This document shows positions 32,591-43,766 of a DNA stretch of 64,000 nt, one piece after another. Under the pieces are notes generated by a model, which saw nothing but the letters and a program-made list of their open reading frames with translations, was not told where the DNA came from and made no database searches. Position numbers and translations under genes: made by a program. The stretch is from Amborella trichopoda (lineage: Eukaryota > Streptophyta > Magnoliopsida > Amborellales > Amborellaceae): the NCBI RefSeq assembly GCF_000471905.2, contig NW_006499207.1:3427012-3491011 (forward strand), written 5' to 3'. Numbering within the stretch: position 1 is the first letter of the stretch; each line of letters opens with the position of its first letter.

Positions 32591-33005
32591 GATTTTAAAT
32601 ATAAAGTACAAATTGATTAGATGGAAAGAGGATAACAAATTCGTTATTAAGGAAAAATTGATGGGGTGATGTCAGATTTGGAGGCTTTAGATCCGAGTAC
32701 CCAAGTTGCTAGGGTACTATCTGAACAGGCTCTTTTTGAGCGCAACTTGAAAAGTATAGAATGGGAGGAGCTTCGTTAATCTGAGGAGATTTACTGGAGG
32801 CAAAAGTCCAGAACTAAATGGCTTAAATAAGGGGATCTAAATACTAAGTTTTTTCATGCAATTGCTAGCGCAAGAAGGAGGCAAAATGATATCTCAGGAT
32901 TATCGATTCCCGGTATTGGCTCAGAGAATGAAAGTGTAGTTGAAAATGCAGTGATAAATCATTTTAAAAAGGCTTTCACTAAAGAAGTTAAATGTTACCC
33001 CTTCT

Positions 33006-34240
33006 TTGAATAAATTCCCATTCAAAAGTTTGTCTTTACAATTGAAATATGAGTTGGAAAGGGAGGTTACAAGAGAGGAGTTACAGAAGGCAGTCTTTGC
33101 TTTACCTAGAGACAAGGCTTCAGGACCTGATGGCTTCCCTATGGTTTTTTTTCATAAATTCTGGAATGTGGTTAAAAGGGAAGTCTTAGAATTTGTTAAA
33201 AGCTTTATGATCAGGGGGCAAATTTTTAAAGGGATAAACTCTATTTTTTTTTCTCTGATACCGAAGAAGGCGATGATCTCAAATCTCTCAGATATTAGGC
33301 CAATCAGTCTATTGACTAGTTTGTATAAGATTGTCGCAAAAGTATTGGTAGAGAGGTTGAAAGTGGTTCTGCCTTTTCTCATCTCTAGTAGCCAGTCAGC
33401 TTTTATCCAGGATCGTCAAATTACGGACAGTGTATTGGTGGCCCAAGAGTGCATTCATTCTAGAGTTATTAGTAAGAAGCCGGGTATTCTCTTTAAGTTA
33501 GATATGAAAAAAGCTTATGACCGGGTCGAATGAGGAGTCGTATTAGAAATTCTGAGGGCAATGGGCTTTGGTGAGAGATGGAGGTCATGGGTTTTTGGGT
33601 GCCTTTCTTTTGCACATTTGTCAGTCCTTTTTAAAGGTAGCCCCATTGGCTTCTTCAATGCCTCTAGAGGTTGCGACAAGGGGATCTCCTCTCTCCTTTC
33701 CTCTTTACAATCTATGCTGAATGTTTTAGTTTAATGCTAAATAGGGTAGAAACTTTGGGCCATTTTATTGGATTTCAGATGTCTAACTTTGATATTCAAA
33801 TCTCTCATATTCAATATGCTGATGAAACCCTTATTTTCTGTGAAGCGGAGTCATCACAAGTTTTAAATATTGTCAGATTCTTGGAAATTTATGAAGTTAT
33901 TTTGGGACTTAAAGTTAATTTCCATAAATCTTCCATGGTTGGGATTAACTGTTCTGAGGAAGTGACGGAGGAGTTAGCAAATTTGATGGGTTATAAGGTA
34001 GGAACCTTTCCTATTACTTATCTTGGTCTTCCTATCTCGGATTCTAGACTTTCCATTACAATTTGGGATACTGTGCTTAAAAGAGTTCAATTTAAATTGG
34101 ATCTTTCGAAGCACAAATACCTCTCGTTTGGTGGAAGGGTCACATTGCGGAGATTCTGTAGAGCCAATCTCCCAGTCTATCAAATGTCATTGATAAATAT
34201 ACCTTCCTCAGTTGTACGAAAATTAGAGAAAATGATGTAA
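33006..34240 (+). CDS. LINE 1 reverse transcriptase domain, broken
   Basis: 33006-33533 holds ASGPDGFPMVFFHKFW, DIRPISLLTSLYKIVAKVL, SSSQSAFIQDRQI and FKLDMKKAYDRVE. 33671-34240 holds RQGDLLSPFLFTIYAE, the catalytic loop, and ITYLGLPISDSRL. In the catalytic loop IQYADETLIF the second Asp of YADD is Glu (codon at 33824-33826), which together with a stop after KKAYDRVE indicates an inactive enzyme. Confidence 0.88.
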
Positions 34241-34282
34241 GACTTCCTGTGGGGTTCTAGAATTGATGTAAAGAAGTTTCAA

Positions 34283-35115
34283 TTGCTGAGGTGGGATACA
34301 GTTTGTACACCGAAGAAAGAAGGAGGTTTGGGTATAAGAATGATAAGGGTGTTTAATCAGGCACTTTTATGTAAATGGTGGTGGCGAAGTTCACAGTTCA
34401 AAAACCATCTTTGGTATAAAGTACTTTTGGCTAAATATGAGATAGATAGATTCCGAATGTGGTTGGGCAATGGACATGGAAGGGAGATGTCACAGGTTTT
34501 GAAGGTTATCTACAGATGTAGGCCGATTGTTTCGGGATATTCAAGGTGGAATATTGGTTGTGGCAGTCAAGTACTTTTATGGCATCATAAATGGATAAGG
34601 GATTACCCTTTGAAAGTAGCCTTTCCTGACCTTTATGGATTGGTTACCCAGCCCAATTTGACATTTAGTGATACTTTAGAAAGAAGGGGTATCCAAAATT
34701 TTTGGAATATTTCTCTATCTTATGGCCGGCTGAGCAATGCTCTTCTTTCCCAATAGTGCGCTTTAATGGAAACTTTGGATAGAGCTTATGTTGCAGTTAA
34801 TGCAAATGATGAAATTATTTGGGAGACTGAAAGTGATGGGATGTTCTCTGTTAAATCATGTTACAGCCTCCTGTTTCACGATAGGCTAAGATGGTCTAAT
34901 CCAAAAGTAGCACAAATTTGGAAGTGGCCTATCCCGCATAAGGTGCAAGGTTTAATTTAGCTTGTATCTCTGAATAAGATTTTGTCCATTGACAACTTAA
35001 AAAAAAGGAGGAAAATCTTGCCCAATGTTTGTTTACTGTGTAAAACTGATGGGGAGTCGGGTGCACACTTGCTTATTCATTGTTCCTTTACAGCACGAGT
35101 TTGGAACTAGTTATT
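34283..35115 (+). CDS. LINE 1 zinc-binding RVT domain, broken
   Basis: W..VC.PKKEGGLGIR and NQALLCKWWWR start the region C-terminal to the thumb. FSVKSCYSLLF, IWKWPIPHKVQ and the NVCLLCK....ESGAHLLIHC cysteine-histidine cluster at about 35025-35085 are the zf-RVT signature. Interrupted by at least two in-frame stops. Confidence 0.8.
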
Positions 35116-35367
35116 TGACACTCTTGGGGTTCATATGGTGCTTCCTCAATCGGTTCTCAATTCTCTATCGCCCATTTGCCTGTGATAGGTAAATCAATTT
35201 GGAAAATCTCTAAAAGTGTCATCCTTTGGGAAACCTAGAGGGAGAGGAATAAAAGATCCTTTGAAGGTAACTCCCTACCTTTTTACAAACTTTTAACCAA
35301 CATCAAGCACTTGATTTGGTTATGGTTGTCTTTGACAAAAGAAGGGTAGGGGATTTCAAAAGTTGAT

Positions 35368-35880
35368 GTGATGGCAAACCTTAGTAGCCTCTTTCTTCTT
35401 GGGTGTGTTCGTAGTAGACCACAATATTTTTGGACTGCAGCTTCTGTTGGAAGTATTAAGCTTAACTTTGATAAGAGTTTTTTGGGAAACCCAGGTATTG
35501 CTGGAATTAGTGGTGCAGTGCGTGATTCCTTAGGTTCCATAATTCTCTCCTTTGCTGGTCCGATTGGGGTAAAAATAACAAATTATGCTGAATTAAGTGC
35601 TCTTTTGTGTGGGGTGAAAATTTTGTTTGAGAAGAATCTGAGAACGAATATTTGGGTTGAAGGGGATTCTTTGAATGTGCTTAAGTGGTGCAAAAAAGAA
35701 CAATGGGTTCCATGGGAGCTCCGTTCTCTTTGGTTGCAAATAATAGATCTGGTCGAACCGTTTTCTTTTTCCTTCTCTCATGTTTACCGAGAAGCAAACT
35801 CACTAGTTGACTCTTTATCTAAGGGAAGTGCTTCGTTGCCTTCACTTTTGATCTCCTCTGATGTAATCTCTTTTAATTAG
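35368..35880 (+). CDS. LINE 1 RNase H domain
   Basis: An open stretch of 170 codons with KLNFDKSFLGNPGIAGISG (first catalytic Asp), NYAELSALLCGV (Glu), IWVEGDSLNVLKW (Asp) and HVYREANSLVDSLSK (last Asp), ending in a stop at 35880. All four catalytic positions of the plant LINE RNase H are present, so this part looks intact. It degrades RNA in RNA-DNA hybrids in live elements. Confidence 0.88.
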   Translation: MMANLSSLFLLGCVRSRPQYFWTAASVGSIKLNFDKSFLGNPGIAGISGAVRDSLGSIILSFAGPIGVKITNYAELSALLCGVKILFEKNLRTNIWVEGDSLNVLKWCKKEQWVPWELRSLWLQIIDLVEPFSFSFSHVYREANSLVDSLSKGSASLPSLLISSDVISFN

Positions 35881-35930
35881 TCATCGATAAAAGTTTTAAA
35901 CGTTTGTCAAAAAAAAATAAAACACTATTA

Positions 35931-37283
35931 CGAGTAAAAACGCTCTGATTTGATAAAAAATAATGCCCTATTTCATCTGCAATCGATGAAATGGCAGAAA
36001 ACCTAAATACAATCATGTGTTCTTTACAAACATGTGAATTTTTTTATCTAAATTCAACTTTTGAGCTCAATTATAATGCTCAATAAGGCTGTAAAGTTAG
36101 ATTCAAAGATTTCAAGATTCAATTTTGTTCTAATAATTGATCAAAAGAATCCAAAATGTGATGATTTTTCATGCTTTATATTGTTCATCGAGTCTTGAAC
36201 AGTGAATTGGGTCTTTCACTGTAAAAAATCGTCTGTTATTCTGTAGAATTAGGCAATACTGTGTTTTTCATTGGAATCAACATGGGGTGACCAATTCTCT
36301 TATCGAATCGCCTGAGTCCGTTCTAACTCGAAGATTTTTAAACCACTGGTTTAGATACACATTTATGCCATTAATCTATACTAGATGGTTTAGAAAATTA
36401 CAACTTTACTTACTATACTTCTACAAGGTTGACATGAACATTAAAAAAAAAAATTGCCATTTTACGTGAACTATGCATTTTTGTCAGTATCCAAGTTCAG
36501 CGATTGTGAAGTGTGGTGCCCGAGGGAGCATGTTAATGACATTGTTTCTATTCAAGGTTTCTCTCTAGATCACTCAAGGTGGAATTCCAAAATATTATTT
36601 TGGCCTCAAGGAAGAACGAACTTGACACCACCATGCTGTAAGGTGATTGCAAGAATTTTGATCTAATTTAGGTTTTTAGTTCAATTTCACAATTTTAATT
36701 GGAAATATATACATTGAGACTATTTTTTAATATAAGGAGGTCATAAGTATTATTGATTATTAACTTTTTAGATAAGAAGGTCATAGTTATTATTGACTAA
36801 TTATTTTTGATATAATGTCACAATTATTATTTGACTGTGCTATTGATTAGGTACAAAGTCCAAAGAAAAATTTCTCAAATGGTATGACACATTTCAATAT
36901 ATTAGATTTTACATCCAATGGTTAAAAAAGATTGTGACCTCATTGTATCAGAAGTGAATGGTCTCATAGTAGGGGTTGTCTACAAAGAGACCATTTATTT
37001 TTTGTACATAGAGGTCACAATCGTTCTCACTCATTAGATGTATCAATTCAAGACTTTTTTTTAAAACTTTGTATCAATTCAATCACACTCTTACAACATG
37101 TTCTTGAGTTTGAATAGTTGGAATTAGGTAGTGTTAAACATTTCATCTCCTATGAGCATTTTGATTGTAAAAATTAGAGAACTAGAGGAGGGGATATCTT
37201 TGGTAGTTTTCACAAGAAAATGGGGAACTTGATCTCTCATACAAATCACCCAGACCTTGTGGGGCAAATAAAGCAACCCCTAA
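35931..37283. other. AT-rich stretch, nothing recognised
   Basis: No continuation of the A49 gene was found after the LINE. The plus-strand frame at 36454-36666 has no recognisable motif. Confidence 0.5.
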
Positions 37284-37698
37284 GGGTCCGTTTCACTCAT
37301 TGGATTTAAATTTCTAGGAGTCACTTTTTTATAAAAAAGTCAGGCAATCATATTTCGTTCGCTTGAAATTAACATTTTTGTTAGAATTGAGATTTCCATG
37401 GGATTCCTGAATGTAGGGGTGAGAATTGACCCGATCCGAATCCGAAACTCGGATTTTGAATCCTATTTGAATCCGGGTTTAGACCTAAAATTTGGATCCA
37501 AAATTTATATCTGGATCAAAAAATTAGATCTGAATTAAAATCCGGATAAGATCTAAATGCAGTGGATTCGATGTATATTATTCGGATCCAGATCCGGATA
37601 AGGTCTCACCCCTTCCTAAATACTCATTTTAAGCTTAAAATTTGGAAATCTCAATTCTATCAAGATAGGTGGGATTGACATTTCATGGAAACGACCCA
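37284..37698. mobile_element. Miniature element with GGGTCCGTTTC ends
   Basis: The left end GGGTCCGTTTCACTC (37284) is mirrored by GGAAACGACCCA (37687-37698). A second inverted pair, TTAGAATTGAGATTTCC (37381) and GGAAATCTCAATTCTATC (about 37646-37663), lies inside. This is a terminal-inverted-repeat miniature element interrupted by another one (37414-37613). Confidence 0.55.
37414..37613. mobile_element. Nested miniature element rich in GGATCCG motifs
   Basis: The left end TAGGGGTGAGA and right end TCTCACCCCTT are inverted. The body is full of GATCCGAATCCG, GGATCCAAAAT and ATCCGGATAAG motifs on both strands. It sits between the inner inverted repeats of the outer element, so it inserted later. 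Confidence 0.6.
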
Positions 37699-37728
37699 TT
37701 TTGCTATTGAAAAACGAAAATATAATAA

Positions 37729-39430
37729 AATTTTAGAGAGGGAAACTATATCAAATTTTAGAGAGGGAAACTATATCAAATTTTAGAGAGGGAAACTATA
37801 TCAAATTTTAGAGAGAGAAAGTATTAAAATTTTAGAGAGGAAAATTATATCAAATTATAGAGAGAGAAAGTATATGAAACTTTTTAGAGAGATAAAATAA
37901 ATGAATTCTTTAGAGAGATAAACTATCTCAAATTTTTAGAGAGAGAAACTATATGATATTTGAAGTTTTAGAAAGAGCATTTTCAAATTTTAGTGAGAAA
38001 CTATTTCAAATATTAAGTTTTAGATAGAAAGAGTATCTTAAAATTTTATAGAGCAGAACTACATTAAATTTTAAAGAGAGGAACTACATAAAATTTTTTA
38101 GAGAGAAATATCTCAAAACTTTAGAGAGAGAAACTGTCTAAGATTTTAAGTTTCAGCGAGAGAGTATATCAAAATTTTAAAGATTAGAAATAATATCAAA
38201 TTTTAGAGAAACTACCTAAAAAATTTTAGAGAGAGAAACTATATTAAATTTCAAGGTTTAGACAGAGAGAATATCTTAAAACCTTAGAGAGGGAAACTAT
38301 ATCAAATTTTAGATAGAGAAAGTACTTGAAATTTTAGAGAGAAAAACTATTTCAAAACTTTTAGATAGAGAAACTATATCAAATTTTAAGTTTTAGAGAG
38401 AGAAAATATTGTAAAAATTTAGAGAACAAAAGTACCTGAAAATTTTAGAATGATAAACTAACTCAAAATTAAAGTTTTAGAGAGGGAATGCATCTTAAAA
38501 TTTTAGAGAGAGTAACTATATCAAATTTTAGAGTGAGAAAGTATCTAAAATTTCTTAGAGAGAAACTATCTCAAAATTTTTAGAAAGAAATTAACAAATG
38601 TTAAGTTTTGATAGAAAAAATACCATAAAGTTTTGAGAGAGAAACTATATCATATTTTAGAGAAAAACTACATGAAATTGTTTAGAGAGAGAAACTATCT
38701 CAAATTTTTTATGGAAAAACTATCTCAAGTTTTAAGTTTTAGAGAGAGAAAGTATCTCAAAATTTTAGATGGAGAAACTAATAAAATTTTAAAGAGAGAC
38801 TATATCTAAAATTTTAGAGAGAGAAACTATCTCATAATTTTTAGAGAGAGAAAATATCTTAAAATATTAGAGAGAGAAACTATAATATCTCAAATTTTAA
38901 GTTTTAGAGAGAGAAAGTATAGTATAATCTCAAAGGAAAAAACTACTTGCAAATTTTAGAGAGAGAAACTAACTCAAAATTAAAGTTTTAGAGAGAAAAA
39001 GCATCTTAAAATTTTAGAGAGAATAACTATATCAAATTTTAGAATGAAAAAGTACTTAAAATTTCTTAGAGAAAGAAACTATCTCAAAATTTTTAGAAAA
39101 AATTCTCAAATTTTAAGTTTTAGATGGAAAAGTAACTTAAATTTTTAGAGAGAGAAATTATATCATATTTTAAAGAAAAAAACTACATGAAATTGTTTAG
39201 AGAGAGAAACTATCTACAAATTTTTATAGAGAGAAACTATCTCAAATTTTAAGTTTTAGAGAGGGATAAACTATCAAATTTTAGAGAGAAAGTATCTAAC
39301 ATTTTTTAGAAAGAGAAATTATCTCAAATTTTAAGTTTTTGAATGAGAGTGTATTAAAATTTTAGAGAAAAAACTATATCAAATTTTAGAGAAAAAAACA
39401 GTCTTAAAATTTTTAGAGAGACAGAGGACT
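37729..39430. repeat. 1.7-kb degenerate AT-rich satellite (~30-35 bp unit)
   Basis: Around 50 imperfect units of AAATTTTAGAGAGAGAAACTAT(A/C)TC type run in succession, often with a TTTTAAGTTTTAGAGAG spacer that makes higher-order pairs. The first units (37740-37800) are nearly identical at 29-31 bp, and the rest drift. No other array of this sequence is in the window. Confidence 0.9.
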
Positions 39431-39479
39431 TGCATTTCTAGGAAAAAGATATTCTAAGCAATTCAAGCAGAGAATAAGA

Positions 39480-39572
39480 GAGTGAAGAAATTAAAGAAGA
39501 GAGACTGAAATACAAAGTTCTTCCACTCTATTGCTAATGCAAGGAGGATTCACAACATCACATGGATTAAGC
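39480..39572 (+). mobile_element. LINE fragment: pre-RT motif
   Basis: The plus strand reads TKFFHSIANARRIHNITWIK, the conserved block between endonuclease and RT in plant LINEs (compare NTKFFHAIANALRRKNDIS at about 41545 in LINE 2). It precedes the ORF1 of LINE 2 and is in the wrong order for that element, so it is a separate scrap. Confidence 0.65.
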
Positions 39573-39573
39573 A

Positions 39574-40469
39574 TTGGTGGTGCTTGCTGAAGACTCAAAA
39601 GGTTCGGATGGAGAAGACACCGAGCGTGCCCTTAGCAGCAATTGCTCCTACTGCCATTACCTTGGAAGGTTTAGGCACGTGAAGCTCCCTATGCTGCCTA
39701 CCCCCCAAGCCAATAATGCCATTTTTTGCAAGCCACGTAGTAGCTGCCCCTGGCATGAACCTTGATTTGGAATTTGCTCAGCCTCGTGGCCTTACCCTAT
39801 TTGACGCACTTTTGGCTGATGCTCATGAGGAGCTTTAAGAACAATTGCCTGCTACAGCTCAAGCTCCCGAGTAAGAGATCCTCGACGAGCACCTGGTTGA
39901 TGCTCAGGCTCCTGAGCAAGAGATTCTTGGTGAACCTTGCACTATGCCAACTTCCAATGTTACAGCCATGGCGGATGCTTTCAACTCACCAATTAAATTC
40001 ACTCTAGAGCACCAGGCCTACTTATACATGTTTGGGGATATGGTTGTTTCCTTCAAGGCACCTGTATCTCTGATTTTTGTCGACTATGGATTCCTTAGCC
40101 TGTTCGGCTGAGATTGCGCTCATCTCCACAACTGTGGCTGCCAGTGCTAAGACTGCATCTTTTGGTCTTACATCAGCCACCATGCCTGACGGACTTCATG
40201 CTGAGACTGTGGATCTTGCTCTTGCTCCAGTTTCTTCAGAACCCTCTAGCACTGAAGGGAAATCTAAAGTTCCTCGCTCGACAACTCGCTCCTCGGCTCT
40301 TCTTGCTGCACGTTTTCCTCGTCCTTCATCAGGTGGTATATCCATTAATGCCATAAGTAGTGACAATCTGCCTATGGAGATTTCTAGCAATTATTCATCA
40401 GCTAGCTCTGGTGAAGATGGTGGCTTCGACGGGTTAGGTGAGACTTCCTCTTTTTATGAAGATAATTAA
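39574..40469 (+). CDS. LINE 2 ORF1, frameshifted
   Basis: 39574-39765 contains NCSYCHYLGRFRH, a zinc-knuckle-like start (CX2C) as in plant LINE ORF1. About 39850-39950 carries a duplicated 17-codon unit (APE.EIL.EHLVDAQ, twice). 40077-40469 is Ser/Ala-rich (STTRSSALLAARFPRPSSGG) and ends acidic, just overlapping the endonuclease start. RNA-binding role in live elements, known from the family. Confidence 0.55.
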
Positions 40470-41500
40470 CTGGAATGTCCGTGGTCTTGGAGAAGAGTGC
40501 CGTAGAAAGGAGGTTCTTTTCCTTTTTAATAAGTTTCGGCCTTTTGCTTTTATCATGCAAGAAACTAAACGTAGTTGCCCTTGTTATTTGGATGTTACGG
40601 ACATTTGGGAAAATATACCTATTTGTTTTGAGGGGATAGATTCTTTGGGTAGTTCGGGTGAACAATAGGTTCTTTGGGACATAACAGTTCTTTGTTGTTA
40701 CAATGTTTTGAAAACGGATGGATGCCTTGCTATAACTTTTGAAGGCCTTATGAAGGATTTTCGTTGGGTTCTTGTTAATGTTTATGGACCCAATTCCCCT
40801 GCTTTTAAAGCTGATTTCTTAAATGATGTCTTTAATATTTTTGTCTCCACTAGGCTTCTTGTTTACATTGGGGGAGACTCTAACTTCATTAGGCACCCAT
40901 ATGCAATTCCTTCTCGTTCTCGCTTTAATTCGAGTACGCACTTGTTCAAGGACTTTATCAAGAGACGCAATCTTCTTGATCTCCAAGTTTCTGGGGCTCA
41001 TTTTACTTGGTCAAATAACAATATCACTTAGCTTATTTTATCTAAGCTGGATAGATTCCTTGTCTCTACTACTAGGGAAATTGCTTTTCCTCTTGTTAAA
41101 GTTCTTGTCTTAACCACACTGTCATTAGACCATTTACCCATTTGCTTGTGTACTAATGATGTTTTTGCTGGACCGAAGCCTTTCCGATTTGATATCGGTT
41201 GGCTTAATGAGCTAGATGTTCTTGACCTTATTAGACATTCTTTGGAAAACAATGTTGCTCCTAGTAGTGCAGGCTTTCAGTTACATAAAAAACTCATTGC
41301 CCTAAACCACAAAATTATAGCTTGGAAGCAAGCCACTCAGTATCATCTCAACGGGAAAGTTGAAACTACTATTATGTACCTCGAGTTGATTGAAAACCAG
41401 ATTCAAGTGCAACAACAAATCTCTGAGAACCTTTTGAACAATAAAAATTGCTTGCTTAATAGTTTGCATGACTATCTTAGGCTAGAGGAAATTTATTAGC
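40455..41500 (+). CDS. LINE 2 AP endonuclease domain and linker, broken
   Basis: KIINWNVRGLGEECRRKEV, MQETKRS, LVNVYGPNSPAF, VYIGGDSNFIRH and HFTWSNNNIT are the endonuclease motifs in order, then SKLDRFLVS. The terminal Ser-Asp-His reads LDHLPI, a Ser to Leu change. Stops interrupt at about 40665 and 41030. 41146-41499 is the helical linker before RT. Confidence 0.82.
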
Positions 41501-41714
41501 GACAAAGATCGCGGGTTAAATGGCTGAAGGAGGGTGATAGAAATACTAAGTTTTTTCATGCCATTGCCAATGCCCTTAGAAGGAAAAATGATATCTCAGC
41601 TTTGAGAATGTCTGGAGTTGTAGATGGGGACCTCAATGGAAAGGATAAGGCCATCATTATTCATTTCTTAAAACCCTTTTCTAGTGAGCATATGTTTTTA
41701 ATGTAAATCTGAAG

Positions 41715-42800
41715 GGAGTGCCCTTTAAGACTTTGCCACCTTCTCTAGTTGAGGACTTAGATAAAGATGTTTTTAAAGAAGAGGCTAAAAGGGTTGTGTT
41801 TGCTCTTGTTGGTGACAAGTCCCCAGGCTCAGATGGAATCCCTCTTATTTTATTTCAGAGATTTTGGGAACCACTAAAACCAAATCTCATTCTTATGGTC
41901 AAGGAATTTATGTGTTCTGGTCATATCCTTAAAAGTATCAACTCCACTTATATTGCACTATTCCTAATAAGGATATTATTGCAAAACTTGGTGATGTTTG
42001 CCCAATTAACCTCTTGTCCAATTTATATAAAATCATCGCAAAAGTCCTTGCTGAGAGGCTTAAGGTGGTCCTCCCCCTCCTTATTTCTAGTGAACAATCT
42101 GCTTTCATTTGGGAAAGAATGATTACTGATGGCATCATCATTGCTCAAGAATGCCTACATTCAAGATCTATGGAAGGGAAGCCTGGGGTTGTTATTAAAT
42201 TGGATATGAAAAAGGCTTTTGATAAAGTTGAATTACAATTTTTATTGGAGATTATGAGATGTATGGGTTTTGACACTAAATGGTCTTTTGGATTTTGGAA
42301 TGTCTATCTTCAACGCTCTTTTCTATTCGTCTAAATGGTAGCCCAAAAGGTCTCTTCAAGGCTATTAGAGGTATTAGATAAGGTGACCCTCTTTCTCCAT
42401 TCTTATTCACTTTGGTTGCAGAAGGATTCAGTATGATGTTTAGGAATATTGTTTGAATTGATGGGCTTCTAAGTGGGTCATAGTGGGCCAACTGTTTCCC
42501 ATCTACAATATGCAGATGACACATTAATTTTTTTGTGATGCTAATCCTATTATGGTCAAGAACCTCAATAGTTTCCTTCTCTACTGCCAATTAGCTTTTG
42601 GCCTCAAAGTTAATTTCAATAAAACATCCATGGTTTGTGTTTCCTGTGAGTTGATTCTTCTTAATTCTTTGGCTTCTATCCTAAAATGCAGAATTGATAA
42701 GTTCCCTCTCAAGTATTTGGGGGGTTTCTATTTTAGACTCTAGACTATCTTGGGCAGTTTGGGACTCTTTAATTCAAATGTACCAAGTTAAGCTAGACCT
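41715..42800 (+). CDS. LINE 2 reverse transcriptase domain, broken
   Basis: GDKSPGSDGIPLILFQRFW, LYKIIAKVLAERLKVVLP, SSEQSAFIW, IKLDMKKAFDKVE, GDPLSPFLFTLVAEGF and LQYADDTLIF (at about 42502-42530, YADD intact) appear in order over several frames, followed by FPLKYLGG. Breaks are frequent, so it is non-functional although the catalytic loop is kept. Confidence 0.85.
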
Positions 42801-42939
42801 TTGGAAATAAAAAACTCTTATAAAGTCAACTATGCAAATATGATAATTGATATCTGTTCTTAAAATTCCTATCGATGTTATTAATATTATTGAGAGGTTT
42901 ATGCTGAATTTTACTTGGGGCTCTTATGATAATGAGCAC

Positions 42940-43760
42940 AAGAAATTTCACTGGGTTGACTGGGATAAAATATGCACTCTGATTAAAATGGGTGGACTGG
43001 GCATTCAGATACTTAAACGTATGAATTGGGCGGTACTTTAGAAGTGGTGGTGGCGAATCGTACAAGACCCTAATCACCTATGGATATAAGTCTTAGGGGC
43101 TAAGTATAAGTATGGTTTTGATCTGGTCAAAAAAGGAGGGGGGGGAGGGTCATCACAGGTTTGGAAAGATATTTACAGTTGCAAGAATGTGGTTCTATCA
43201 GGTGGCTGATTGGTAATGGTGAGGATACTTTCTTCTGGTTTAATAGATGGCATGGAAATAGTTCCCTCTCGATTCCATATCCATATTTATTTTCAAGAGT
43301 TGCTTCTTCGGTTGCTAAGATTGCATATTTATTTTCACGCATTCAATATGGAGCTCCTATTTGGAACATTAGGTGTTGCCAGAATGTGTGATATTGCAAC
43401 TTCAGAGACTTTTGAGTATGATAGAAAATGCTTATATCTCGCTATATAGGGAAGGCCGTGTGATATGGGAAAGTGAAAGTCATGGTTCTTTCTCAGTCAA
43501 ATCAGCTTACAGGCTTCTTTTCCATGATCGAGTCAGATGGTCTCTTGAAGGCATACATGTTATTTTGGAAATGGCCTATCCCGATGAAAGTTCAATCTTT
43601 CCTTTGGGTGGCCCTTGAAAATAAGTGTCTTACAATTGACAATCTTCGCTTGAGGGGTAAAATTTGGACTAACGTTTGCCTTATGTGTAAGAATGCATAA
43701 GAAATGGGTTGTCATCTATTATTACACTGCTCCTTTGCTTATGCTATCTGAAAGTGGGCT
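42940..43760 (+). CDS. LINE 2 zinc-binding RVT domain, broken
   Basis: FHWVDWDKIC..IKMGGLGIQ, then FSVKSAYRLLFHDRVRWS, and WPIPMKVQSFLWVALENKCL with the NVCLMCKN..E.GCHLLLHC cluster at about 43675-43735. Frame changes separate the pieces. Confidence 0.75.
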
Positions 43761-43766
43761 TTTTAG

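Larger units (their letters stand above)
30780..35925 (+). mobile_element. LINE 1 (plant L1-type), all domains, degraded
   Basis: Order: ORF1-like tail (31313-31765), AP endonuclease (from 31762), reverse transcriptase, zinc-binding RVT domain, RNase H, then a 3' end reading GTTTGTCAAAAAAAAATAAAA at about 35913-35930. In-frame stops and shifts occur in every ORF2 segment (at least ten in all), so it cannot encode its own machinery. The 5' border is not visible; no target duplication was found. It lies directly behind the decayed A49 exon in the same orientation, so it inserted into or next to that gene. Confidence 0.85.

Noticed and set aside
35931-37280. Search for the C-terminal exons of the A49 gene behind LINE 1
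   Set aside because: No matching sequence was seen in any plus-strand frame.
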